18,798 nucleotides of DNA from Perlabentimonas sp046542995 (GTDB lineage: Bacteria; Bacteroidota; Bacteroidia; Bacteroidales; Tenuifilaceae), in assembly GCA_046542995.1 (NCBI GenBank), contig JBKHAH010000065.1:1-18798 (forward strand), given 5' to 3'. Below the pieces are notes generated by a model. That model was not told the DNA's origin. It did not search any database and was given only the letters and a program-made list of their open reading frames with translations. Below, one piece after another: positions 12,965-18,798 of the stretch; within the stretch, counting starts at the first letter, position 1; every line of letters begins with the position of its first letter. Made by a program: the position numbers and the translations under genes.

Positions 12965-14206
12965 TTATTCCTTCCTTATGAAAGGTTGCACCTTCATGTA
13001 AGTTAGCGATCGCCACAGCCACTCAAAGGGACCAAACCTAAATGTTCTTAACCAGATGATGCTGAAAGGAATTTGCAAAGAAAATATGCCAAATGCTAAC
13101 AGAACCCCTTGCCATGCCTCAATTTTTCCAAAAAGGCCAAAACCGTATGGATGAAACAAAACAACAGCAATTATGGAGTGCATAAGGTAATTGGTTAGCG
13201 CCATGCGGCCTACCGGGGCAAGCAGATTAACAAAATAGGTTTTCCCTTTGGCATACATAAGAACCATTGCCGAAGCGTAGAAAAAACCAAAGGAAATCCC
13301 TCCTGCTGTATGCGTAACCGAATTAACCGCCTCCCACGTTCCAGGTACCAAGGGGGTAGCATACTGGTAAGATATAGCGTAAATCGCATTGGCTACAATT
13401 CCTATTCCTAAGCCCCACCAAAAAATCTTTTTAAAAAGGGGCAGGTGTTGGCGATAGTTAGATATTAACCCCTTGCGTGCAGACCAGACTCCAACTAAAA
13501 ACATGGCTAACACCACCGGATAAAAGAAAAGCACTCCGGGCAGCAACACTCTGTACTCAGTAAGCCTCATTGTTACAATCTCTGAGAAACTACCAGTTGA
13601 GTAAACATTATTCGTTTTCTCAGCAAAACCCTTCATATAATTAATGCTCTCAGCAAAACCCTCATTCATCTCAGCTGCAGCAACCGGACTAAGAGAGGCT
13701 AGTTTTACCATTAAAGTTCCTAAAATGGCCAATGCCGATGGAATTATTGCAATCCAAATTGCCCACTTAATAAGCCCCCTATCGGAAACACGCCTGAAAA
13801 GTAACAGGATAAAACCGAAGAGCGCGTAAAAAACCAAAATATCGCCTGCCCAAAGAAGAATAACATGAAGCGCCCCAAAAAGAAACAGGAAGAAAACCCT
13901 ACGCCTAAAAACTGGCACGATGCTTTTACCCTCCTCTGTCTTCTTGTTTATAAATAACCAAAACCCATAGCCAAAGAGCATGGAGAAGAGCACGTAGAAC
14001 TTCCCCTCAAAAAAGAATTTAATGAACGATTCCGAAAGCATGTTAATTAAAGAACCATCCATATTGCTACCAAAAAGCATTGAGGTTATTGGTTTATACA
14101 TCAAAGGGAGGTTAACCATAAGTATTCCAAAAATAGCAAGCCCTCTAAGGGCATCGAGAAGTACAATTCGTTCTGCTCGACTTACAGGTTTTACATTTAA
14201 GTTCAT
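12965..14206 (-). CDS. DUF418 (YeiB-like) multi-spanning membrane protein
   Basis: A 413-residue integral inner-membrane protein with about ten hydrophobic segments. The N-terminal RIVLLDALRGLAIFGILMVN (13-32) is the family hallmark shared with heparan-acetyltransferase/acyltransferase-like membrane proteins. The C-terminal DUF418 domain (from about residue 240) shows the typical GRMALTNYLMHS stretch and FGPFEWLWRSLTY near the end. Members are thought to act in transport or acyl transfer, but no function is established, and nothing nearby narrows it. It has its own -7 element upstream and shares a terminator with dcp. Confidence 0.93.
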   Translation of the reverse strand: MNLNVKPVSRAERIVLLDALRGLAIFGILMVNLPLMYKPITSMLFGSNMDGSLINMLSESFIKFFFEGKFYVLFSMLFGYGFWLFINKKTEEGKSIVPVFRRRVFFLFLFGALHVILLWAGDILVFYALFGFILLLFRRVSDRGLIKWAIWIAIIPSALAILGTLMVKLASLSPVAAAEMNEGFAESINYMKGFAEKTNNVYSTGSFSEIVTMRLTEYRVLLPGVLFFYPVVLAMFLVGVWSARKGLISNYRQHLPLFKKIFWWGLGIGIVANAIYAISYQYATPLVPGTWEAVNSVTHTAGGISFGFFYASAMVLMYAKGKTYFVNLLAPVGRMALTNYLMHSIIAVVLFHPYGFGLFGKIEAWQGVLLAFGIFSLQIPFSIIWLRTFRFGPFEWLWRSLTYMKVQPFIRKE

Positions 14207-14244
14207 TGTAATTTATATTAGAAATTATACTAAATTAGGTTACA

Positions 14245-14252
14245 CAAAAGTA
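14245..14252 (-). promoter_or_regulatory. -7 promoter element of the DUF418 gene
   Basis: TACTTTTG on the minus strand, an exact TAnnTTTG match, ends 38 bases before the ATG. No clear -33 TTG is seen at normal spacing. Confidence 0.45.
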
Positions 14253-14398
14253 AACTAATCTCTTAGTTTGGCATAAATACATCCGATGAATTGTTGACAT
14301 TGAGCGATGAGCTGTAAAAGAAAACATTTCAAGTGCGTTTTCTAAAATAAACTTTTGAAGGCACTGGCTTTTTTCGGGTAAGCATTTAACACCCACCA

Positions 14399-14591
14399 TC
14401 ACTTATTAAAGTTAGAGTCAGTAGTCAAATCAGTTAGCACTAGTTCAGTGGCTAAATCGAATGTTTTAGCATTCTGCTCAAGCCATCCGCTTGAAATGAA
14501 CATTTGTGAATGGGAGCTATCTTCGTAAAATATCCCAAAATTAGGCTCAAAGTAACTTGTTAATTTCTTCTTTTTACTATCTGGTTTACTG
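14399..14591 (-). pseudogene. Possible frame-shifted tail of the carboxypeptidase-regulatory-like protein
   Basis: The open frame covers 14399-14659 and overlaps the 3' part of the upstream frame. From about 14591 onward it encodes some 63 residues (KPDSKKKK, then YFEPNFGIFYEDSS and LATELVLTDL stretches) whose composition looks like ordinary protein rather than a shadow frame. It has no start of its own in a sensible place. A single-base shift near 14590 would join it to the signal-peptide-bearing domain. This could also be a chance open frame. Confidence 0.35.
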
Positions 14592-14861
14592 TAGATGAAT
14601 AATACTATCAACACCCCAAATCTGAACCTTACTTGTTTCATATCCAATGGCAGATACAACTAACGAATCCTCTTCCTCTAAGGCATTAATATTAAACACC
14701 CCTTGCCTGTTAGCAGTTGTCCCAATCCTTTTACCCATAATATAGATATTTGCATAGGGTACAGGCTTCTTAGTAGATTTATAAACAATGCTGCCACCAA
14801 CCTGAGGGTAAACAAAAAACGAAAAGCAAATTATGATAAAGACTATACCAGTGCACCTCAT
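14586..14861 (-). CDS. Small exported carboxypeptidase-regulatory-like domain protein, probably truncated
   Basis: A 91-residue protein with a signal peptide (about 1-19, MRCTGIVF start with a long hydrophobic core) followed by one carboxypeptidase-regulatory-like beta-sandwich domain. GGSIVYKSTKKPVPYANIYI, GTTANRQGVF and VVSAIGYET mark its strands, as in the N-terminal domain of the TonB-dependent receptor in this window. The frame ends right after the domain. In the -1/+1 neighbour frame an open stretch continues on the same strand to 14399, so the gene may be a frameshifted form of a longer protein of about 150 residues. It is divergent from the transketolase gene. A periplasmic or outer-membrane location is inferred; no function is known. 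Confidence 0.6.
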   Translation of the reverse strand: MRCTGIVFIIICFSFFVYPQVGGSIVYKSTKKPVPYANIYIMGKRIGTTANRQGVFNINALEEEDSLVVSAIGYETSKVQIWGVDSIIHLQ

Positions 14862-14913
14862 TCTAAAATAATCTTAATGATTTATAGCATTCAGAAAATC
14901 ATAATAAAATGGT

Positions 14914-14921
14914 TAACTTTG
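14914..14921 (+). promoter_or_regulatory. -7 promoter element of the transketolase operon
   Basis: TAACTTTG is an exact TAnnTTTG match 46 bases before the ATG of the first transketolase gene. Only a weak TTC lies near the expected -33 position. It is the only promoter-like element seen for the six-gene run that follows. Confidence 0.5.
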
Positions 14922-14967
14922 CGGTTTAATTAAATTCTGGATCAAAATAAAGAATAAATTTTTAATT

Positions 14968-15813
14968 ATGGCTGACATTAAAAAGTTAAAAGATATTGCA
15001 GCACAGGTTCGCAGAGACATAGTTAGGATGGTTTACGCACCATCAAGCGGACACCCAGGCGGTGCGCTTGGCTGCGCCGATTTTTTCACTGCGCTTTACT
15101 TTGATGTGCTAAGAATAAATCCTGAAAATTTTACCATGCAAGGTGAGAATGAGGATGTTTTCTTCCTTTCCAATGGTCACATCTCTGCAGTTTGGTATAG
15201 CATATTGGCTCGCAAAGGATTCTTCCCTGTTAAGGAATTGGGAACATTCAGACAGATTAATTCTCGCCTTCAGGGTCATCCTGCCACAGCAGAGGATTTA
15301 CCTGGCATCAGAATTGCTTCCGGCTCGTTGGGTCAGGGACTATCGGCTGCCTGCGGAGCTGCTCTGGCAAAAAAACTTAACAACGACGACAAGCTGGTTT
15401 TCACTCTTCATGGCGATGGAGAGCTACAGGAAGGACAAATTTGGGAAGCGGCCATGTTTGCAGCTGCACGCAATATTGATAACCTTATTGCAACTGTAGA
15501 TTACAACGGTCAGCAAATTGATGGCCCCGTTGATGAGGTTAACTCACTTGGGAATCTCCATGCCAAATGGGAGTCTTTCGGCTGGCATGTTCTTGAAATG
15601 GATGGCAACAACATTGAGGAGGTAATCAGCATAGTTAATAAGGCAAAGCAAGGAACAGGCAAAGGAAAACCCATAGTTATACTTATGCGAACCGAAATGG
15701 GAATGGGCGTTGACTACATGATGGGCACCCATAAGTGGCACGGAAAGGCTCCAAGCAAAGAGGAGTTTGAAAAAGCCATGGAGCAACTACCCGAAACGAT
15801 CAGTGATTATTAG
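14968..15813 (+). CDS. Transketolase, N-terminal (thiamine diphosphate pyrophosphate-binding) subunit
   Basis: A 281-residue N-terminal half of a split transketolase, which moves two-carbon ketol units between sugar phosphates in the pentose phosphate pathway. Key parts are SSGHPGGALG (26-35, with H29), H71, QGHP (102-105), GSLGQGL (119-125), the thiamine diphosphate/metal motif GDGELQEGQIWE (149-160) running to N180 in VDYNGQ, and KWHGK (257-260 region). The length matches the N-terminal subunit of the two-gene form found in many Bacteroidota and Firmicutes rather than the about 660-residue fused enzyme. The partner subunit is at 16296-17249, with a methylglyoxal-synthase-like gene in between. 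The methylglyoxal-synthase-like gene begins 21 bases after this stop. Confidence 0.94.
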   Translation: MADIKKLKDIAAQVRRDIVRMVYAPSSGHPGGALGCADFFTALYFDVLRINPENFTMQGENEDVFFLSNGHISAVWYSILARKGFFPVKELGTFRQINSRLQGHPATAEDLPGIRIASGSLGQGLSAACGAALAKKLNNDDKLVFTLHGDGELQEGQIWEAAMFAAARNIDNLIATVDYNGQQIDGPVDEVNSLGNLHAKWESFGWHVLEMDGNNIEEVISIVNKAKQGTGKGKPIVILMRTEMGMGVDYMMGTHKWHGKAPSKEEFEKAMEQLPETISDY

Positions 15814-15834
15814 AAAACATTAAAATTTTGCAAC

Positions 15835-16233
15835 ATGACAAACATAGTTATAATAGCTCACGATGCTAAGAAACCTGAACTGGTTAAGTTCTTGAGCGAA
15901 CGGTTAGAATGGCTTAGAGGGGTTAACCTCATTGCCACAGGAAGAACAGCAGAGTTTGTTGAGGAGCAGGATATCCCATGCAAACACCTAAGCCCCGGCA
16001 AATCGGGAGGATACATTGAAATTAATAACATGATTGAAAGGAAAGAAGTAGATATCGTAATCTTCCTTCGCGATCATAAGGTAGTTCAAAAACATCATGA
16101 GGATATAAGAGACCTTCTCGAAACTTGCAATGTAAACAACATTCCACTTGCAACAAACTACGCCACCGCCGAACTGGTAATACTTGGTCTAATTAAGAAG
16201 GAAGCAGTGGAACGATCACAGCGGAAAGATTAA
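15835..16233 (+). CDS. Methylglyoxal-synthase-like protein with altered active site
   Basis: A 132-residue protein with the methylglyoxal synthase (MGS) fold. True MgsA converts dihydroxyacetone phosphate to methylglyoxal and phosphate. Against E. coli MgsA, recalled from memory, conserved residues are H9/D10 (His19/Asp20), T35, G36 and T38 in the phosphate loop, D80 (Asp91), H87 (His98) and D90 (Asp101), plus the ATNYATAEL end (106-114). However, the SGPxGGD segment is rewritten as SPGKSGGY (53-60), so the proposed catalytic base Asp71 is Tyr60, and Thr47 of the phosphate loop is Arg37. Normal MgsA activity is therefore doubtful; a ligand-sensing or different lyase role is possible, since MGS domains also act as regulatory sites in other enzymes. 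It lies between the two transketolase subunit genes. Confidence 0.82.
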   Translation: MTNIVIIAHDAKKPELVKFLSERLEWLRGVNLIATGRTAEFVEEQDIPCKHLSPGKSGGYIEINNMIERKEVDIVIFLRDHKVVQKHHEDIRDLLETCNVNNIPLATNYATAELVILGLIKKEAVERSQRKD

Positions 16234-16295
16234 AATAGCAACAAATTAATTGTACTTTATTTAACACCCACTAGGGTTATATCAACAAATTCTCA

Positions 16296-17249
16296 ATGAA
16301 GAAATACGAAAACAAAGGAAATAATGATACCCGCTCAGGTTTTGGCGAAGGACTTCATGAGTTGGGAAAAACCAACCCAAAGGTTGTTGCCCTCTGTGCC
16401 GATCTGGTTGGATCTCTTAAAATGGACAAATTTATTGCCGAAAATCCTAACCGTTTCATCCAAACGGGTATCGCAGAGGCGAACATGATTGGCGTATCTG
16501 CTGGATTAGCAACAGGAGGTATGATTCCCTTCGCAGGAACCTTTGCTGTTTTTGCAACAGGCAGAGTTTATGATCAAATTAGGCAGAGCGTTGCCTATTC
16601 AAACAAGAATGTTAAAATAGCAGCATCGCACGCAGGTATTACACTGGGCGAAGATGGCGCAACCCACCAGATGCTTGAGGATTTAGGGATGATGAAGATG
16701 CTTCCCAACATGACGGTTATTAACCCATGCGACTTTAACCAAACCAAAGCGGCCACCATTGCATCGGCAGAACTAAACGGCCCCGTTTACCTTCGTTTCG
16801 GGAGACCCAAGGTTCCAAACTTTACTCCCGATAATCAGGAATTTAAAATTGGGGAAGCCATTACCCTTATAGAGGGCACCGATGTTACCATTTTTGCTAC
16901 AGGTCACCTAGTTTGGAAAGCACTTGAAGCTGCAGAACTTTTAGAGTCAAAAGGAATATCCGCCGAAGTAATCAACATCCATACTATTAAGCCTCTTGAT
17001 ACCGATGCTATAATTAAATCGGCATCAAAAACGAAGGCAGTTGTATCCGCCGAAGAACACATGGTTAACGGAGGGCTTGGCGAAAGCATCGCCCAGGTGC
17101 TGGCTCGTTCTACTCCAACTCCACAAGAGTTTGTGGCCATTAACGATACTTTTGGCGAGAGTGGCAAACCAGATGAACTTATGGTTAAGTACGGTTTGGA
17201 TACACCCAATATTGTTGAGGCAGCAGAAAAAGTCATATCTCGCAAATAG
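16296..17249 (+). CDS. Transketolase, C-terminal (pyrimidine-binding/dimer) subunit
   Basis: A 317-residue C-terminal half of the split transketolase. The pyrimidine-binding domain (about 10-165) contains FIQTGIAEANM with the cofactor-activating E61, GTFAVFATGRVYDQIRQSVAY (81-101, quoted in part), and SHAGITLGEDGATHQ (111-125). The C-terminal transketolase domain (about 190-312) shows VTIFATGH, INIHTIKPLD and EEHMVNGGLGE. Together with the product of 14968-15813 it gives a complete enzyme. It follows the MGS-like gene by 62 bases and is followed after only 24 bases by the sigma factor gene, with no terminator visible. Confidence 0.94.
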   Translation: MKKYENKGNNDTRSGFGEGLHELGKTNPKVVALCADLVGSLKMDKFIAENPNRFIQTGIAEANMIGVSAGLATGGMIPFAGTFAVFATGRVYDQIRQSVAYSNKNVKIAASHAGITLGEDGATHQMLEDLGMMKMLPNMTVINPCDFNQTKAATIASAELNGPVYLRFGRPKVPNFTPDNQEFKIGEAITLIEGTDVTIFATGHLVWKALEAAELLESKGISAEVINIHTIKPLDTDAIIKSASKTKAVVSAEEHMVNGGLGESIAQVLARSTPTPQEFVAINDTFGESGKPDELMVKYGLDTPNIVEAAEKVISRK

Positions 17250-17273
17250 GTAAACACAACTCTTTTTTAGTAA

Positions 17274-17822
17274 ATGAGCCATCTGAGCGACAAGGAACTT
17301 CTTGAAATGTTTCGGGATATGGACTCCCGTAGCTACGCTTTCAACCTTATCGTTCGGAAATACCAGGAGAGGCTATACTGGCACATTCGAAAAATAGTTA
17401 TCTCACATGACGATAGCGATGATGTAATCCAGAACACATTCTTAAAAGTTTGGACAGGGCTGGAGCGATTCAGGGAGGATTCACAACTATTTACATGGCT
17501 ATACCGCATTGCCACAAACGAAGCGCTCACTTTTCTTAAGAAGAAACGTACAAAATACTTTCTTCCGCTTGTGGATGTTGAGCAGCAACTATCTTCCGTG
17601 CTCGAAAGCAGCCCCCATATTAACGGCGACGAGATTCAACTAAAACTACAAAAGGCCATCTTAACTTTACCCGAAAAGCAGCGCATTGTTTTTAATATGA
17701 AATATTTTGATGAGCTTAAGTACGAAGAGATCTCTGAAATTTTAGGCACATCCGTAGGAGCCCTTAAAGCTTCATACCATCATGCCGTTAAGAAAATTGA
17801 AAAATACATCGAGAGGGATTAA
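17274..17822 (+). CDS. ECF-type RNA polymerase sigma factor
   Basis: A 182-residue extracytoplasmic-function sigma factor. Region 2 (about 24-90) shows NLIVRKYQERLYWHIRK, then DDSDDVIQNTFLKVWTGL (46-63) and FTWLYRIATNEAL (73-85), which contact the core enzyme and the -10 DNA. Region 4 (about 128-178) shows LPEKQRIVF, YEEISEILGTSVGALKASYHHAVKKI (in part), the helix-turn-helix that reads the -35 element. The two are joined by a short linker without region 3, as is normal for the ECF class. The next two genes encode a membrane anti-sigma-like protein and a Spy-like periplasmic protein, so the sigma factor is probably held inactive at the membrane and released by an envelope signal. The frame of the next gene overlaps, but its best start is 46 bases after this stop. 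Confidence 0.94.
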   Translation: MSHLSDKELLEMFRDMDSRSYAFNLIVRKYQERLYWHIRKIVISHDDSDDVIQNTFLKVWTGLERFREDSQLFTWLYRIATNEALTFLKKKRTKYFLPLVDVEQQLSSVLESSPHINGDEIQLKLQKAILTLPEKQRIVFNMKYFDELKYEEISEILGTSVGALKASYHHAVKKIEKYIERD

Positions 17823-17868
17823 ACCCTTAGGTTTATGCCCTGTCAAACAGTTGAACAAATTAAGTAAA

Positions 17869-18318
17869 ATGAGAGAGTTAGAAAACAAAGAAACATCATT
17901 TTTACCTGATGGACGTAAAGCACCTTTTGTTGCCCCTTCAGGTTACTTCGACGAACTTCCTCGTCGAATACAGGAAAGGTGCATTGCAGAAAAACCAATT
18001 AACGAAAGTAAAAAAGCACCCCTAATACAGGTTCTAAAATCACAACTTGCCCTTGCATCTGGTTTTATTGGTCTGGCTCTTCTGGCTTTTTTGGGATACT
18101 ATAATCTAAAGCCTACGGATAAAACCACCATACAACTTTCTAACGATGATTATATTGAGATAGTAAGTAGAAACATTTACGACTTTGATGAAACCACTCT
18201 TATGGAGAGAGCTGGTTATAATTCAAGTAACCACCCTGATGATAGCCTAAACGAAGAGATGATTCAGTATTTGCTAGACGAAGATATTGACTACACAACA
18301 TTAATTGAGCAATACTAA
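17869..18318 (+). CDS. Predicted single-pass membrane anti-sigma-like protein
   Basis: A 149-residue protein with an N-terminal cytoplasmic part (1-57), one transmembrane helix (about 58-78, QLALASGFIGLALLAFLGYY) and an acidic periplasmic part (about 80-149). The segment PFVAPSGYFDELPRRI (19-34) and the acidic C-terminal end (EEMIQYLLDEDIDYTTLIEQ region) recur in small Bacteroidota proteins next to ECF sigma genes. The zinc-binding HxxxCxxC motif of the classical ZAS anti-sigma domain is absent, so an anti-sigma role is inferred from position and topology. The ATG at 17869 was chosen; a longer frame beginning at 17782 overlaps the sigma gene and has no fitting extra domain. The Spy-like gene follows after five bases. 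Confidence 0.78.
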   Translation: MRELENKETSFLPDGRKAPFVAPSGYFDELPRRIQERCIAEKPINESKKAPLIQVLKSQLALASGFIGLALLAFLGYYNLKPTDKTTIQLSNDDYIEIVSRNIYDFDETTLMERAGYNSSNHPDDSLNEEMIQYLLDEDIDYTTLIEQY

Positions 18319-18323
18319 TAACC

Positions 18324-18785
18324 ATGAAAACGATTTTTAAATACCTAACAATAACTCTATCATTCCTACTTCTTCTAGGAAACAGTTACTCTTTTGCTCA
18401 AAAATCAAATAATGACAAAGAGGAGAGTGTTAAAGCACAAAAAATTGCTTTTTTTACAGAAAAATTAAACCTTACTTCTGAAGAAGCACAAGAATTCTGG
18501 CCTATTTACAACAGCTACTGGAAAAGTAAAAACAAAATTATTAATGAGCGTAATAAGGCAATGAAATTTTGCTCTGAAAATATTGACGAGCTTTCACCTA
18601 AGGAGATTGAGCGTTACGGAGACATGTACATAAACTTTCATAAGCAGGAGTCTGACCTACTTATTGAATATAACGCCAAGTTTAAGGAGGTACTCCCAGC
18701 AAAAAAGGTTATGAAGCTCTATCAAGCCGACTACGATTTTAAAACTTACCTTCTACGTCAGATTAGAAACAAAACAGATGACTAG
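18324..18785 (+). CDS. Spy/CpxP-like periplasmic protein, probable sensor for the ECF sigma factor
   Basis: A 153-residue exported protein. The signal peptide (about 1-26) ends at SFAQ. The mature part is all-helical and charged, with LNLTSEEAQEFWPIY (48-62), an LTxxQ-type motif of Spy/CpxP/CnrX proteins, and a second repeat-like block around KEVLPAKKVMKLYQADYDFK (121-140). Relatives beside ECF sigma genes in Bacteroidota are generally described as sensors of ECF-type sigma factors. In the CnrYXH model a protein of this fold senses stress or metal in the periplasm and controls release of the sigma factor through the membrane anti-sigma protein. What it senses here is unknown. It is the last complete gene in the window; whether the operon continues cannot be seen. 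Confidence 0.85.
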   Translation: MKTIFKYLTITLSFLLLLGNSYSFAQKSNNDKEESVKAQKIAFFTEKLNLTSEEAQEFWPIYNSYWKSKNKIINERNKAMKFCSENIDELSPKEIERYGDMYINFHKQESDLLIEYNAKFKEVLPAKKVMKLYQADYDFKTYLLRQIRNKTDD

Positions 18786-18798
18786 GTAAGCAAAAACA

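Noticed and set aside
14862..14967. Thiamine diphosphate (TPP) riboswitch before the transketolase gene
   Set aside because: The leader after the -7 element is only about 40 bases and lacks the conserved CUGAGA/THI-box pattern.
17025..17282. Minus-strand open frames over the end of the transketolase C-subunit gene
   Set aside because: Antisense to a conserved transketolase domain; no supporting start or domain.
1..18798. tRNA, rRNA, CRISPR arrays, toxin-antitoxin or phage structural genes
   Set aside because: None were seen: no cloverleaf-like or repeat-spacer pattern was noticed, and all sizeable open frames are explained by the listed genes or their shadows.

Overview
The window looks like chromosomal DNA from a Bacteroidota bacterium, probably of the Bacteroidales/Marinilabiliales type. 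The evidence is a TonB-dependent receptor with an N-terminal carboxypeptidase-regulatory-like domain, a DUF3127 protein, several lipoproteins, start sites mostly without Shine-Dalgarno sequences, and several promoter elements of the Bacteroidota type (TAnnTTTG at -7, once with TTG at -33). No rRNA, tRNA, CRISPR array or insertion sequence was recognised.

Layout. Bases 1-1632 are the accessory-looking end: a tyrosine recombinase on the minus strand whose 3' end lies inside a long inverted repeat (1-56), and a divergent small zinc-finger protein. A lipoprotein of unknown function follows (1993-2859) and converges on a TIGR01777-family epimerase (2941-3873, minus, GTG start). Bases 3874-4505 hold no gene; they carry the epimerase promoter and a cluster of structured, diverged repeats. 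Next on the minus strand are a DUF2271-like lipoprotein (4506-5246), a TonB-dependent receptor (5316-7709), a DUF3127 OB-fold protein with an SSB-like acidic tail (7867-8241), an FKBP-type prolyl isomerase lipoprotein (8311-9009) and MnmD (9058-9750). MnmD is divergent from TlyA (9828-10628). A lipoprotein Dcp-type M3 peptidase (10740-12851) converges on a DUF418 membrane protein (12965-14206), with a bidirectional terminator between them. A small carboxypeptidase-regulatory-like protein follows (14586-14861, minus), possibly frameshifted.

The right end (14968-18785, plus) is a tightly packed run of six genes: the N-terminal half of a split transketolase, a methylglyoxal-synthase-like protein, the C-terminal half of the transketolase, an ECF sigma factor, a single-pass anti-sigma-like protein and a periplasmic Spy/CpxP-like protein. 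The first three form a carbohydrate unit. The last three look like an envelope-stress sensing unit (sigma factor, membrane tether, periplasmic sensor). Only 24 bases and no visible terminator separate the two units.

The observations most worth following are: (1) the methylglyoxal-synthase homologue between the transketolase halves has Tyr where the catalytic Asp (Asp71 in E. coli MgsA) should be, while the other active-site acids and His are kept; (2) a 26-bp-arm inverted repeat covers the 3' end of the recombinase gene; (3) the ECF sigma/anti-sigma/Spy-like module directly follows the transketolase genes; (4) mnmD and tlyA share a very short divergent promoter region that predicts a leaderless mnmD message; (5) the DUF3127 protein ends in an SSB-type tip and sits behind a terminator with almost no room for its own promoter.
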